DNA of 64,000 bases from Cantharellus purpuraceus (GCA_025174535.1 JALBUN010000033.1:31327-95326); one strand, 5' to 3'; positions 1 through 12,080 are shown, counted from the stretch's first letter. Translations and numbers: made by a program. The notes: generated by a model from the sequence alone, not told the origin.

Positions 1-1076
1 AATCAGGACGTGTCTGGCATCAGACTCTCAAGAAGGAGATGGAGAGATTAGGTTTTAAATCCAGTGAAGCCAATACCACAATCTTTTTCTGCTTTGAAAA
101 AGATGGTTCCGTTGAGATTGCAGAGTGGTATGTCAATGACAGACTCTTAGCCGCAAACTCTGTCAAATCAATGAAGAAGATGATCAAGGATATAGAAGGG
201 ATTTTCAATATACAAGACCTTGAGGAACCCAACTGTCTACTTGGGATCAGGATCATTCAAGATAAGGAACTGGGGACTATACATATATCTCAGCCTTCCT
301 TCATCAACACCATGGCACGGTGTTTTGATATAACGACTGGAAGAGCTGTCTTGTCACCCATGGATCCATCCTTGGACTTACACACATCCACAAGTATCAA
401 CACAATCATGGATATACCATATGCATCCCTGATTGGTAGTGTCAACTACTGTGTGATCTCCACTCGACCTGACGTCGCTTATGCCACTAACAAATGTGCA
501 CAGTTCACTTCTAATCTGACTCTCTCTCATTGGGAAGTGGCCAAACGCATCGTTGTATCACATATACGCAGGAGGGGAGAGGAGTAGAGGGATATGCTCA
601 CAACCTAGTGGGATTTACGGACACAGATTTTGCAGGAGATGTAAATGATCAAAAATCTACCAAGGGATGGATCTTCACATATAATGGAGCACCTGTCTCA
701 TGGGCTTCCAAGAAACAGGGGCTTGTGATGTGATCATCGATGGAAGCAGAGCTCATTGTGGGATCTATTGCATCAGCAGAGGGGATATGGCTTATTAAAC
801 TTGGACATGACTTTAAGCATGATTTCAAACCCATTCCAGTTTTCACTGACAACCAATTGTTTATTTCTCTCACAAAGAATGAGGTCAACAATTTGAGGAC
901 GAAACATATCGATACTCATTATCATTACATGCATGAACAGGTTGATGCCAGTACTATAAAACTTCATTATATCCCCACCTTCGAAAACCCTGCCGACATA
1001 CTCACAAAGCCCTTATCACCTCACAAGCACATGAATCTCCTAAATGTTCTAGGGATTCATCGTACTTGAGAGGGTG
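1..1076 (+). pseudogene. Copia A pol, 3' part (reverse transcriptase and RNase H)
   Basis: This is the C-terminal part of a Ty1/copia polyprotein; the 5' part lies off the left edge. The RT segment runs to about 587 and shows the conserved stretch from ADRLLAANS to LLGIRI, but its active-site box reads YVND instead of YVDD. A frameshift near 550-590 ends that frame. RNase H follows in other frames: FTDTDFAGDVNDQKS near 614-660, then SSMEAELI, FTDNQ and RTKHID, and the usual tail ADILTKPLS up to a stop at 1069. A stop at 730-732 splits the RNase H. A purine-rich tract (GAGAGGG) directly precedes the LTR. It is closest to copia B in this window. The loss of YVDD and the stops mark it as dead. 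Confidence 0.9.
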
Positions 1077-2103
1077 TGTTGAGAAATGTACTCACCTGCT
1101 GATCACTCAACTCAGGCTCCATACCACTGGATCATATCAATATACATCTTGAACTTGATATTGCTGGACCGTATCTGAACATCCCATGAGATGCAGTCAT
1201 GTTACTGTTGTCCACATGAACATCCATCCATATATCCAATCACTGTTTACATTCAGGAGTAGTGAATGAATATGCTAAGCATTTACCTGTGTATATGTCA
1301 TTCTGACATCATGTTACATCCCGTAACACCGAGTTCCAATCTCCGGATTCCATCTCCACCTCCGTCAACTCCACCTCCATCAATTCCAGACCCCACCATT
1401 GTTCTCCTCATTAGTAGTCTTCTTCTTATGGGTTACAACAACTGTTATACTTTCTAATTGTTTAGTATTAGTTCGGACATGAGTCCGAACTCCAAACTCC
1501 TTTCCATGTTGTATTCCATATTAGTCTTATTGTCTTATTGCTTTTAGTTTTACCATTCAATTCTCTACATACTTATACGGGCTACTTCTTGTATGTTACA
1601 GTAGTTCGTATATCGACTAAGATTCCCCATCAGCTTCTTGGTTACTAGCTACTTGACAAGTATCTTCTTGACAAGTTGAACTCTGGATCCTTGATCCAAC
1701 TCCATACTCCGAACTCCAAAATATTGGACCAACGATTTGAGGGGGCGCAACACATAAGTTGAAGCCAAGTCCACTCGATCTGACTCAATAGTTATTTGTC
1801 CCCATCTGTCTCCGGTTGAACTTGAACAGTAAAGTCCCATCCCCTTCCTTACTAGTATCCGAACACCAGCTACTCCTTTAAACTCTGAGTTTTCAGCACT
1901 TAACACATCATGTTCATGATCCAGACACCAAGGTCATTCTCATATGTATAAGTATGCATTCTACCAATATGCAGTGCTCCAGTCAATCACAGTTGTACTT
2001 TTCTCTCTGACTCACTGCCTTTTATCCCTAATATTCCAATTATATATTGGAATTCTATGCTCTTATTCTACTGTCTGCTATCTGTCTACTTAATCTTACA
2101 ACA
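1077..2103 (+). repeat. LTR A, 3' LTR of copia A (with nested LTR B)
   Basis: It starts TGTTGAGAAAT directly after the polypurine tract and ends CTTACAACA. Related copies lie at 22287-22812 (+) and 40863-41463 (-). Without the nested LTR B it is about 430 bp. The five bases that follow (TGAAA, 2104-2108) lie inside a reversed LTR C and match, with one change, the TGAAG that abuts the other copia A end at 41464. Confidence 0.85.
1312..1905 (+). repeat. Solo LTR B nested in LTR A
   Basis: This is a 594-bp LTR running from TGTTACATCCCGTAACA to GCACTTAACA. It is flanked on both sides by a perfect 5-bp target duplication, CATCA (1307-1311 and 1906-1910), so it is a clean solo LTR inserted into LTR A. 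The same family occurs at 28203-28803 (-) and 29423-29994 (+). At the latter it follows a gypsy-type purine tract, so LTR B belongs to a second Ty3/gypsy family. Confidence 0.93.
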
Positions 2104-3699
2104 TGAAATGGGTAACAACAGTGTGTGAAGTAGTCTAGCAACTGCTTCACATGAGTTCAAGTTTCTAATGCTCTGCAAAGGCAGTACACACTAGTTACTT
2201 AAACAAGAGCACTATGGCAGGACTATTGACAGACAATCTCACCCTGTAGATTTGTATTCACGTGAGGCAGATACTACACTCACACCCAAAGCAGGGAAAT
2301 CACTACTTCAAGTGCAATCAAGTACAACTGTAAGTGACCCTTGAACTGGACAATCAACAGTTACTGAGATATAGAGGATGACACTGTATGTCACTCTAGT
2401 CACACTGATGTGCAGAAGATGGGGTAGAAGTGGTTACTATTTCAGAGGCAAAATGGCCTCCTTATATATTGTATTTACAGGGGCTGACTAATGCTTCTGA
2501 ACTATTCTATCTATTAATAGATGGAAACTGCTGGAAGAAAGGGCTAGAATATTCCAAGCCAATCACCTGCTCTGATTACTGAACTAGCACTGATCAGGGG
2601 GCTGAATAATGCTTCTGGAATCTTCTATCTAATAATAGAGGGAAACTACTGGAAGGTTGTGGTAGGTGGAAGAAAGGGGTAGAAGATTCCAAGCCAATCA
2701 CCTGCTCTGATCACTGGACTAGGCACTGATCAGGCAAAAAAAGAGGGTATCCACCCTGTTTTTTGCACTGGTTTGCACAGCCATGCATAGATGCTTGTTT
2801 GGAATGATGCTGTTATACAATAATCTGATGTATATGAGATGTATATCAGAATATATGAGATATACATCAGAATTTTAATAATGATCATAAAAATAGGGAG
2901 TTACAATCTGGATATCTTTAAAGATTTTGGATATCCAAATTTTTTTTGGATATCTTAAATTTTTATAAATATAAATATATATTTCATATTTTAATAAACT
3001 TGAAAAGATAAGATGTTTGTTATGGATGAACATAATTATTTATATGAATATAACAGTAATATATATTAATATTATTGGTATAATAGAGAATATTTAAATG
3101 CCAGGTGAGGATTCAAGGTACATTAGATCATTTGACCAGTATAGTACAAGAAAGAATGAGTGAAAGAAATTAAGTGTAGTAGGAGTAGAATATTCCCTTG
3201 AAGCAGTTGCCACTGGTAAATGAAAAAAAAAAAAAAAAAAACAATTATTTTTGAGAATCATGTCAAAATATCAAAATATGTTTTAATATAAGTATATTAT
3301 GTAAAATTTGAGGAAATGGGTTGTATATACATATTTGATGTATTTCTGAACAAGCATCATAGCCACATCTTAGATGGTAATCTCCATGGAAAATGGTGCC
3401 CTGAGAGGCTGTGGTTATCAAGTTACAGAATATTTATTGATCAGAGACATCTGAGCTTGAATTTGGGCCAAATGCCTGGTTCTGAGGTGGAGTGCTGACT
3501 GTGTGGAGGTTTGTGGGTGTCAGTGGGTCCACAACTGTAGCACAGCAGAATCAGCACATTCTGGGCAAAGTTCTGCATGAAAAATTCCCAAAAAAAGGAA
3601 AAAAAAAACAGAGAATATTTTAATAAGTCCACTCCAGGTAAAAGCACCATATATGCTGATATTTAGGAATAGAAAAGTGAAATAAAGCACATTGGTGCT
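2104..3699 (-). repeat. LTR C fragment, reverse orientation, split by MITE copy 1
   Basis: The sequence is the reverse complement of the middle and 5' portions of LTR C (compare 16712-18143). Copia A is inserted at 2103/2104, and MITE copy 1 occupies 2790-3358. The 5' end of this LTR is missing: at 3699/3700 it abuts a forward LTR C, forming a head-to-head junction. No coding sequence is seen. Confidence 0.85.
2790..3358 (+). mobile_element. MITE-like TIR element, copy 1
   Basis: This is a 569-bp AT-rich element. It starts GATGCTTGTT and ends AACAAGCATC, giving perfect 10-bp terminal inverted repeats that continue imperfectly to about 15 bp. It is flanked by ATA on both sides (2787-2789 and 3359-3361). 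The homologous unfilled sequence in LTR C near 17080-17090 has a single ATA, so this is a true insertion with a 3-bp duplication. It has no coding capacity and is mobilised, if at all, in trans. An internal inverted repeat built around TGATGTATATGAGAT lies close to the 5' end. Confidence 0.88.
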
Positions 3700-4931
3700 T
3701 ATATGGGAACTGGTTTTCCCTTAAAAAAATCTTGTTTAAAGTCCCAAAACTGTACAATTTCACTGCATGGCCTTAAAATATCAGCATATATGTGCTGCTT
3801 TCTCTTGATTCAGGGCCATTCAAATATTCTCTATTTTTTCATATTTTTTTTAGGAATTTTTCATGCAGAAATGAGTCCACAATGTTATTGTCCTGCTGGG
3901 CAAAATTTTGGACCCACATGGACCCAAAAAACTTCACAGATGTCAGCAGCTCAGCAGAGTCACCTGATCTACTGACTCATTTTCACATGACTCATTTTCA
4001 TCTCCTACCCAATCTGATCACCACTGCCAGTAAATCCTCAATATCTTGGCAACCACAGCTCCTCCTGACTCCATTTTTGGTGGAGAGTTCAATAGAAGCT
4101 GTGCCTACCCATAGCTGTGCTGATAAGCCTGGGAAACAGAGTATTTCCCAAGTTATTTGAGTAATAGTGACTCATGCTATGACTCCTGCCATGACTCATA
4201 ACTATTAATAGGTAGAAGTCAGCTCCTGTAGATACAGTATATAAGGAGGTCATTTTGCCTCTGAATAAATAACCATATCTACCCCATAATTTGCACATCA
4301 GTGTGACTAGAGTGACATACAGTGTCATCCTCTATATCTCAGTAACTGTTGATTGTCCAGTTCAAGGGTTGCTTACAGTTGTGTAACTGTATTCAATTGC
4401 ACTCGAAGTAGTGATTGTCCTGCTTTGGGCATGAGTGTAGTGTCTATCTCGTGTGACTACAAATCTACAGGGTGAGATTGTCTGTCGATAGTCCTGCCAT
4501 TAGTGCTCTTGTTTAAGTTACTAGTGTGTACTGCCTTTGCAGAGCATTAACTTGTGTGAAGCAGTTGCTAGACTACTTCACACATCGCTGTTACCTGCTT
4601 CAGAGTGTCACTGGTTGGACGGTTGGATTCATCCACCTACTTCCTCTAGCCTCTAAGTGCATTCCCCTCTTTTTGGAATATCTGGACCCTTAAGTGTCTG
4701 TGAACTCTAGACTCTGGAAGTCTTATTCATTCCCTACTGCTAAGGAACATATTGCCTTCCTGCGTATTGTCTGCATTGACCATTACAACAGATTGTAACC
4801 AAAGTACAAATGTTAAATTGTTTCTGGAGTTGTGCTGCAGTAGGATTTGATATTCTTCTCAGCTGTTCATTCATGGAATTGTGGTGATTTAGAGTTTTCC
4901 CTAACACCATAATTTTGCAGGTTCCAAAACA
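3700..4931 (+). repeat. LTR C (C2 variant), forward
   Basis: It starts TATATGGGAACTGG (TG decayed to TA) and ends GGTTCCAAAACA. It has the C2-type 5' segment shared with 37413-38863 but absent from 16712-18143. It contains the TATA-like run TATATAAGGAGG near 4238 and four TGACTCA motifs (3973, 3988, 4168, 4192). The flanks differ (GTGCT and TGTCA): the left side is reversed LTR C and the right side is Gypsy-D integrase. It is therefore a recombination or deletion junction rather than a clean solo LTR. Confidence 0.83.
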
Positions 4932-5374
4932 TGTCAAGGCTGAACATTTCTGGACCACCCATCCATCAAAGAAACTCTCCAAGAAATACTTAGGTCCTTA
5001 TGAGGTCATTGCTTGCACAGGCAGCAGGTCCTTCCCTCCACCTCCCTGACCACTTCTGAGCAGTTCACCTGGTCTTCCATATATCAATGCTCAAACCTGC
5101 CACCACAAATGAGATCTCTGGTCACACCCCACCTCTGCCTCCTCTGATCATCATCGAAGGAGATAATGAATATGAGATATCTGAGATCCTGGACTTGAAG
5201 ATTGATTGTTGGTACAAGTGCAAGCTCCAATACCTAGTCAAATGGACTGGATATGAAGGCACCAATGAAGAGTCCTCATGGATCTCCGCATCCAAACTTG
5301 ATCATGCATCCAAATCCATTTCCGATTTTCACTCTGCTTATCCAGACAAACCTGGCCCTCTTATGAATCTTTAA
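4932..5374 (+). pseudogene. Gypsy-D copy 1: integrase C-terminus and chromodomain
   Basis: The first bases match the integrase C-terminal region of copies 2 and 3 (compare 15361-15480). Everything 5' of it has been replaced by LTR C. The 95-codon frame at 5087-5374 is a chromodomain: EYEISEILD, then KLQYLVKWTGYEG, SWISASKLDHA and the tail PGPLMNL. In chromoviruses this C-terminal domain binds histone marks and steers integration to heterochromatin. The domain itself is open in this copy, unlike copies 2 and 3, but a frameshift and stop separate it from the integrase remnant. Confidence 0.87.
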
Positions 5375-5530
5375 GTTCCATTACTGATGCTAATTCTATT
5401 ATTTCACATCATCATTTCATTACAAAGTCACAAAGGAAATTACAAGTCTACCCAACCAAAAGAATCTCACTCCACCCCATTTTTTCTCTGCTCTGAAATA
5501 TTACAATCTAAATCATTTTCATTTTTTTAG

Positions 5531-7584
5531 TTATACATTGCACTTCCTTTTTCCCTTCCCCTTGTCTACCTCAGGCTCTGTCTCTGACTCATCCTCACTC
5601 TCCACATCCAACACCCAATCTTTCTCATCCCCCATGTCTGAATCCTTGTCCAAGGGGGCCATGAACTTCCACAGTTGATGCAACTCAGCAGTCCACCAAC
5701 CCTCCAGAACCTCCTTCTTTTTCATCATCTTCACTAACTCCACTAACAACCCCTCCATCTGCAGGAGGTGCTCCAACTGCAGGTTAACCAGCCAGATAAG
5801 CTGGCCCACAGTACTGTTGGGTGCAGAGATGCACCCTGTACCTGCGCCAGTTGTTGCCCCTTCTGATCTCCAGCTGCCACAGCATCTGTCTCCGTCTGCT
5901 GTTTTTTGGTCAGACGACCTTCTGGTTCTTTCTCTGCACCTCCTTGTACCACTAGTTGGGGCTTGACGCTCTGACTTTGGGGATTGAACTTGCCATTTAT
6001 CCTACACCCTCCTTTCTGACCCCGACAACGATCGCAGGACCAAAGGTGGCGGGTTGGACCAGTGGGCCATACACAAGTTGCAAATTACGCTGGGCCCACC
6101 AAATGGCTCTGTTGGAGCCAGAGCCTTGGGTGGTCCACTCCTTTTTGACATGGCCTCCAAGTGCTCCCTCTCCTCCTCCTTGTCCTGCTGTTCTGCTGCT
6201 GCCTTCTCCATCTTGCACTTGTGAAGCTGGATCACTGAACTAGCAATATGCAGCTCTTTCTTATGAGTTGCCAATGATGCTTGTTATGAAATACAACAAA
6301 TATGTATATACAACCTATTTTCCTCAAATTCTACACAACACACTTAGGTTAAAACTTATTTTCATATTTCAACATGATTCTCAAATTTTACACAAAAACA
6401 TATTTTGATATTTTGGCATAATTCTCAAAAATAATTCTTTTTTTCCCCATTTAGTGGTGGCAACTCTCTTGAGGGAACATCCAAATATCATTGATTCTTT
6501 CTTATACAATACTTGTAACATAATTTGAACTATCTTTAATCCCCACCTGGCATTTGTATATCTAAATATCCTATATAATACCAATTATATTAATACATAC
6601 ATTCCTATTATATCCATGTAAATAATTATGTTCATCTCAACCAAAATATCTTATCTTTTAAAGTTTATTAAAATATAGAATATATGTTTATATTTATGAA
6701 AATTTCACACATCTGAAATCTTTTAAGATATCCAAATTGTAACTCCCTGGCTTTATGTATCATTGAAATTCTGATGTATATCTCATATACATCAGAATAT
6801 TGTATACTAACATAATTCCAAACAAGCGTCAATACATGATTCTCTGCCTTGCACCATATGATCCTCCAATCCACTTCCCACTTCTCTGTATCAGCACTCA
6901 GGTGCACCTTCAATGAAAAGACCATGACCTTGAGGTTCTTCTTGGTGGTAGCAGCGTATAGCTCTGCCCTTTTGCAAACTTCAACTGTGGCTACCCAAGG
7001 CATCTCCTCGTAACAATTTGAGGTTGGATCTGGCTCCATATCCATCCTGACATCCGCACCTGCCTCAGGCTCTGCATTTGCATCGAGCTCCATGTTGGCA
7101 TTGGGATCTGCCTCCGCTTCTGCCCTCTCCACCTCTGCCACATCATCCTCTTCAGCCACACCCACTGCAAATAACAGCTGTAGTTGCAGATGCAACGACA
7201 AGTCTACCGGAGGGACAGTTGTTGGATGGGTCAACTCCATCTGTGTGACTGAGATAATGGCAACCTCAGGGGTTCCTGCCTGTATTGGCACACTTGGACT
7301 CCCTGGGTGACTAGTTGCCCCTGCCCTGGTCACCTCCTCCTCTGCCTCCATGGTGGCTTCTAGCTCATGCACCTGCTCTTCCACTTCCTTCAGCTTGTGG
7401 CCTCCATCATGGATGCAAGCTCCTTGACCCTGCATGCTCACTCAGCCTTTGCTTCTTCCTCCTTCCATCTCTGTTCTGCCTCCACCTCCCTGTTCCATCT
7501 CCACTCCTCTTCCTCTTCCTTCCATTGGGCCAGGAGCAGCTGCTCAAGCTCAGCCACACTCATGTTTGCTAAGGGGTTTGACAT
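5531..7584 (-). pseudogene. Antisense Zn2Cys6/AT-hook-like gene of Gypsy-D, copy 1 (decayed, MITE-interrupted)
   Basis: This is a minus-strand gene lying between chromodomain and 3' LTR. The best start is the ATG at 7584 (MSNPLANMSVAELEQLLLAQ). It sits a few tens of bases inside a TATATAAAAGG box on the minus strand near 7615-7625. The glutamate/lysine coiled-coil, the acidic middle and the C-terminal tail (EVDKGKGKRK) are recognisable in several frames. MITE copy 2 splits the middle at 6276-6830. The AT-hook and Cys cluster region at about 6000-6230 is frameshifted, and at least one zinc-binding segment has been lost. Copies 2 and 3 show the better-preserved protein. Confidence 0.8.
6276..6830 (-). 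mobile_element. MITE-like TIR element, copy 2
   Basis: This is a 555-bp reverse-oriented copy of the element at 2790-3358, starting GATGCTTGTT and ending AACAAGCGTC. AAT flanks it on both sides (6273-6275 and 6831-6833). The intact antisense gene of Gypsy-D copy 3 (near 31720-31735) gives the uninterrupted sequence and confirms the 3-bp duplication. It carries no coding sequence. Confidence 0.88.
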
Positions 7585-7724
7585 TGTTGAGGACAAGACC
7601 TCAAACATGCCCCTCCTTTTATATGTCTCCAGACCCCCAGTATAACTCTGACTGCGCCCAACCGTCTCACCTATTCAATCCACAGACATGAGGCCTCAAG
7701 GGCTTGGCATTAATGGGGAGATAC

Positions 7725-8254
7725 TGTTATGACTATATTCATTAACACCCAGATCCCCATCCGATCTACTCAGATCCCCATGCACATGAAATCTATACTC
7801 CATTTGAAAACCATCACATCTCCATTTATCTGTCTGATTGTCACTGCCAATCTTGCTCATCCACCTCTGGTTCCAATTGATGCATCAGCATCACCATAGG
7901 AACCCAGACATCCATCCCCATTGGACTTGGACATATTCATGTAAGGCTGTCAGCCTCAGAGACCCATCACTGGAGTAATTATTATTAGATTTCAAATATG
8001 TATTTAAGTTGCCCAACTGGGGACTTCATTCCCCAGTTCAAATATCAAATCACACCTAGCTCCTAAGTCTGATCCTAACCATCTAAATTGTACCTCCATC
8101 TCTGAAATCTCAGACACCGGTATTAGTGAGGGTGCAGCACATAAGCTGAAGCCAAGTCCATTCCAACCCCCACAACACACCCCGATTCCTGCTCCAACTC
8201 TGACTGATGACTCCAACCCAATCTCTGACCCCCAATTGGACCTAGTGTGTAACA
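7725..8254 (+). repeat. LTR G, 3' LTR of Gypsy-D copy 1
   Basis: This 530-bp LTR runs from TGTTATGACTAT to GTGTGTAACA. It is preceded by GGGGAGATAC, the polypurine tract that also precedes the 3' LTRs at 19148 and (minus) 30757. The right flank is copia B coding sequence, so this Gypsy-D end joined copia B within its protease/linker region. Confidence 0.9.
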
Positions 8255-10169
8255 ATCATTCACCTTGCTTGATGTCAATTACATGCCAAAGCTTCAAGTA
8301 AATCTTTTGTCAGTCAGATGAATCACCAATGCCAATGTGAATGTATCATTCACAAAGACTCATTAGTTTTTGTTTATGGATAATGCCATTATTGTGCAGG
8401 GTTCAGAGATCAATAATTTATTTGTGTTCAAAGCTTTCATTGACGAACCTCCTGAAATTGGTGATAAAAGTCCATTCATCCATCAAATCCTTGGATGCCA
8501 CCATTTGGCATCATTGACTTGTGCATACAAGCTATTCTGCAGTTGATAAAATGTTGAAGAATAATACTGCCATTGGTCTTCCCTCAAAAATGAATTTTGA
8601 TGAGATGGCTCAATGCCAAAATTGTCCATATGGAAAGCAAATTTGCACACCATTCCAGGAGATTGAAGAAATTCTGGACAATATTGGAGACATAGTCAAA
8701 TCTGACCTTTGTGGTCCATTTCAATTATCCATAGGAGGATATAGGTATTTTGTCACCTGGATTGATTTGAAGATGAGATATGTCAGTATCAAGTTCTTGA
8801 AGAACAAGCAGTGCAAGACTGTCATGGATTCGTTAAAGAGATTCTTATCATGGATTTCAAGGCAGAAGAACATACAAGTGAAGTGAATTTGAACAGACAA
8901 TGGTGGTGAATACACTGGACATGAATTTGAACAGTTATGCAGTGAGCTTGGTATAATACATGAAACAACTTCACCATATACTCCAGAGCATAATGGTGCC
9001 ACCAAACAATATAATCAAACACTTCAAGAAGGTGCATTCACATTATTGCATGATTCATCACTGTCATTCAGATTCTGGGTATCTGCTATCCATACCATCA
9101 ATTTCATCAAAAATCACCTTCTACACTCGCATATTCAAATCTCTCCATATGAGGCATTTTGGGTACAGAAGCCTTACATCAATTGGCTCAAGACTTATGG
9201 CATTAAATGCTGGGTCCTTGTACTGAAACAAATCAGAAAGAAAGGCAATTTCAGATCGATTGAAGGAATATTCATTGGCTACTTCAACAACTCAAAAGCT
9301 TACAAGATCTGGATTCCACATACATGAATGATCATGAGTCGAGATGTGATTTTCAATGAGTCTAATCACATTGAACAAGTAACTATTCATGCTACTGATG
9401 ATGATGACCTCCTGAATCCCTGGGAAAAGGATATCATCACTCATATCACTCCAATTAACACACCATCCCCTGGAACTCATTGGACAGATGATCACGAGCT
9501 TCCATTTGCATTCAAATTCAAAGAGCTGGATGGAGAAATTGAGATTGAAGAAGTGGAGAGAGAAGTGGAAATGAGAGAAGCTGAGGAGCTGGAAGAGTTG
9601 GAGGAAGAGCACATATATGCACCCAAGGACTTCAAAAGAGGCGCCTGGCTCGATCCGTCAAATGTCACTTATGGACAAGGTAAACAAGTCAAAGCTTTGT
9701 ATACAGAGTTATCTGCCCTATCAGAGGGTACAATGGCTCTTGAACAAACTGAGCAAATCTTTGTCACTTTGGCAGATGATGAACCATCAAGTTATCGAGA
9801 TGCTATGAATTCTCCACATGCAGATGAATGGAGACAAGCTTGTCAAGACAAAATGGAGAAGTTATCAAGTTACAATACATGGACACTCATTGATAAACCG
9901 AGTGATACCAATATCCTCAGAAATAGATGGGTTTTTCATGTCAAAAAAAGATTATCTGGGACAAGCTTACAAAATTAAAGCTAGACTCATAGCTCAAGGC
10001 TTTTCTCAGATTCCTGGCATTGATTACAATGAAACATATTCACCCACTATCTGATTCACATCTATTCAATTCATTCTCATGCTTGCAGCTCAAAACAATC
10101 TCGAATTACACCAAGTGGACATTAAGGGGGCGTACTTGAATAGTATACTTGAGGAACATATATATGTGT
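8255..10169 (+). pseudogene. Copia B pol: linker, integrase and start of RT
   Basis: Domains occur in copia order. The gag-pre-integrase zinc region has CQNCPYGK near 8613. The integrase core has KSDLCGPF near 8700 and TDNGGEY near 8895. After NG, the usual catalytic AER appears as ATKQYNQ, so the third catalytic Glu is lost. The acidic linker follows (ORF 9328-9978), then the RT start (NSPHADEW, TWTLIDKP, then ARLIAQGF and DYNETYSPT in a shifted frame). Stops at 8884-8886 and 9325-9327 and a frameshift near 9945 break it. The frame ends at EEHIYV where Gypsy-D copy 2 begins, and the RT resumes at 19685. Confidence 0.9.
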
Positions 10170-10381
10170 TGTTATGACTATATTCATTAACGCCCAGATC
10201 CCTGTCTGATCCACTCAGATCCCCACACACATGAAATCTATACTCCATTTGGAAACCGCCACATCTCCATCTACCTGTCTGATTGTCACCGCCAATTCTG
10301 TCCATCCATCTCCAGTTCCAATTGATGCATCAGCATCACCATAGGAACCCAGACATCTGTCCCCATTGGACTCAGACATAC
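10170..10381 (+). repeat. LTR G 5' fragment, left end of Gypsy-D copy 2
   Basis: The first 212 bp of LTR G (TGTTATGACTATATTC onward) end abruptly at GGACTCAGACATAC. There they fuse to the gag coding sequence of the same element (AAGGGCTCCGATAAG). The rest of the LTR, the leader and the N-terminal two thirds of gag are deleted. Two bases (AC) are shared at the junction, which fits end joining or template switching. Confidence 0.87.
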
Positions 10382-10667
10382 AAGGGCTCCGATAAGAGGA
10401 CCACCATCAACTCAGGCCAGAAATCAAATACTGGTAACGCTGCCGCTTCCGGTTCCAGTCAGAACAACTCCGGCACCAGCAATAACTCTGGAGCTTGCAA
10501 GAGTACTCTGGACCTCTCCACCAAGCTGGGGAAGGACAGAAAACTTACCCAGCAGGAATGCCAGCGCCACATGGACAACAACCTCTGTCTGTTCTGTGGA
10601 AAGCCTGGTCACCAAGCCAAGGATTGCAACAAGGCAACCTCGTCCACAGCAAAGGCAAAGGGCCATT
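10382..10667 (+). pseudogene. Gypsy-D copy 2 gag, C-terminal zinc knuckle part
   Basis: This is the 3' third of gag. It has a Ser/Asn/Gly-rich linker followed by the CCHC knuckle CLFCGKPGHQAKDC (about 10585-10626), which binds RNA in the capsid. It matches the gag of copy 3 (36328-37197, minus) closely up to GGGCCAT. Homology then stops and the foreign segment 10668-12080 follows. Confidence 0.88.
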
Positions 10668-12080
10668 GTCAGTTTGCTTATGGAATAGATCCTATAAGCC
10701 TGTGCACAATGGTCCTAGCAAACAGATAGTGTGTAACGCAGTTGTTCAGCATGCCAAAGAACAATCGGGTCAAGGGGTAGGAGCAGCACTGGGTAACAGG
10801 AAAGTGGAATAGTGCTCTGTGGTTGGATGAGGATGGGAGCAAAAGGTCGGTCCAGATGGCTGATCATGCTCTGTGACTGGATGACAATGGATAGCCTGGT
10901 TGGGAGGTATGCAAAAGCTGGTTTCAGGAGAAGTGACCTCTCAGTGGCGGAGGGAAATCTGATTGTTGAACCAAGGTGCTTTACCTCAGTGTAGAGATGA
11001 TGGATTGTGATGTAGAGCGTAGAGCGTAGACTTAGAGCATGGACTTTGACTTTAGAGCGTTGGCTGAAAACTTGTTGATTGATTCCAAAGGTGAAAACTA
11101 GCACCCTTTTATATACAAATCCCCAGGGCACAATGACACAATATGAGGAGCAAATGATGCAATATGATGCAAGAAATGCTGATCAAGCCAGCTGATGAAG
11201 CATGTGAAGTTGAACTACTAATGGGGAAATCATGGAGAAATGAAGTGACAGATAGGGGTAATCTTTGTAAGAATAGGAGTGATGAGTAATAAAAGAACCA
11301 AAAATAGAACAAGGATGAGTAAGTCGTGTATGAATGAATTAAAAGATGAAACAGGGGTAAGTCATATAAAAGAACAATAGAAACATCCACTAATACCATC
11401 TTTCCTATGGCTCCAAAGGTAAATTGACCCTGAGTCACATGAGGACTTCAGTCAGCATCCACAACAAATACTCCTTATTGTCTTAGTGATCTGTCTCCAT
11501 ATGGTATCCCGTTCCAAGGATATTTGGTCCCTTTGCCTGACACGATGTAACCTGAGCCAGATTGAAGTGGGAGGATAGGTCGGTGATGGTGACTGAAACT
11601 CCACCTCACATTTGACTCTTCTATCCATGTTATGATATAGAGGCAAAATACCGAGGAATGTATATGGTTCAATGGAATTGTGAAAGAATATGGGATCGCC
11701 AATGGCATAAGAGAGACATGGTGGGGATCTTGGACGTTGAAAGAGTTTTGGAAGTATTTTGACACATGGAGGTGGCTTAACATGCCCATGGAGCTCGGCG
11801 TATTTTTGATAGTCCTCTGTGTCCAGAGACCAGTGTGAAGTATTATTAGAAGAGATGTTGGAGAGGGGAATAGAATTGGAAGCCATGTGAATGATGAAAG
11901 GATTGGTGTGAATAGAAGGCTGATAATGATCAATGGCGATGAAACACGAGTGACAATCGATGGCTAGAATTAGAGACTGAGGTGGAGAGGGAGTTGCGGT
12001 GCTATTTAAAAGTTGATATGAGAAGACGCTGGCAGTCAGAGTGGTTCAATATACATCCTCGATGTGTCCTGGCTCTTCAC
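10668..12080. other. Foreign 1.4-kb segment inside Gypsy-D copy 2
   Basis: In copy 3 the gag sequence GGGCCATGCC runs straight on. In copy 2 it is split here, resuming near 12080-12096 (GTGCCACCAATGCCACGAC). The segment has no clear terminal repeats and no clean duplication. It carries a gene-like unit on its minus strand (see 11452-11886) and downstream minus-strand sequence with possible further exons to about 11109. I do not recognise a transposon family in it. Confidence 0.7.
11452..11886 (-). CDS. Unknown gene-like ORF carried in the gypsy insertion
   Basis: This is a 144-codon frame on the minus strand starting MASNSIPLSN. I do not recognise the protein. What suggests a real gene is its surroundings: a TTTAAATA box near 12003-12010, then a CT-rich leader running to the ATG, as in many fungal promoters. 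A plausible intron (GTATTTG to CTCAG, about 45 nt) follows near the end of the frame, and beyond it the frame QFTFGAIGK continues. The last residues of the ORF (ICCGC) would then be intron read-through. It may be a captured host gene fragment. No signal peptide or membrane segment is evident. Confidence 0.4.
   Translation of the reverse strand: MASNSIPLSNISSNNTSHWSLDTEDYQKYAELHGHVKPPPCVKILPKLFQRPRSPPCLSYAIGDPIFFHNSIEPYTFLGILPLYHNMDRRVKCEVEFQSPSPTYPPTSIWLRLHRVRQRDQISLERDTIWRQITKTIRSICCGC

Noticed and set aside
5997..6218. Overlapping frames opposite and beside the AT-hook/Cys region of antisense gene copy 1
   Set aside because: Comparison with copies 2 and 3 shows they are frameshifted pieces or shadows of the same decayed gene.
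10165..10169. A target duplication for Gypsy-D copy 2 (TGTGT against TGCAT at 19685)
   Set aside because: Only three of five bases agree and the restored copia reading frame would not fit a 5-bp duplication, so I do not claim one.
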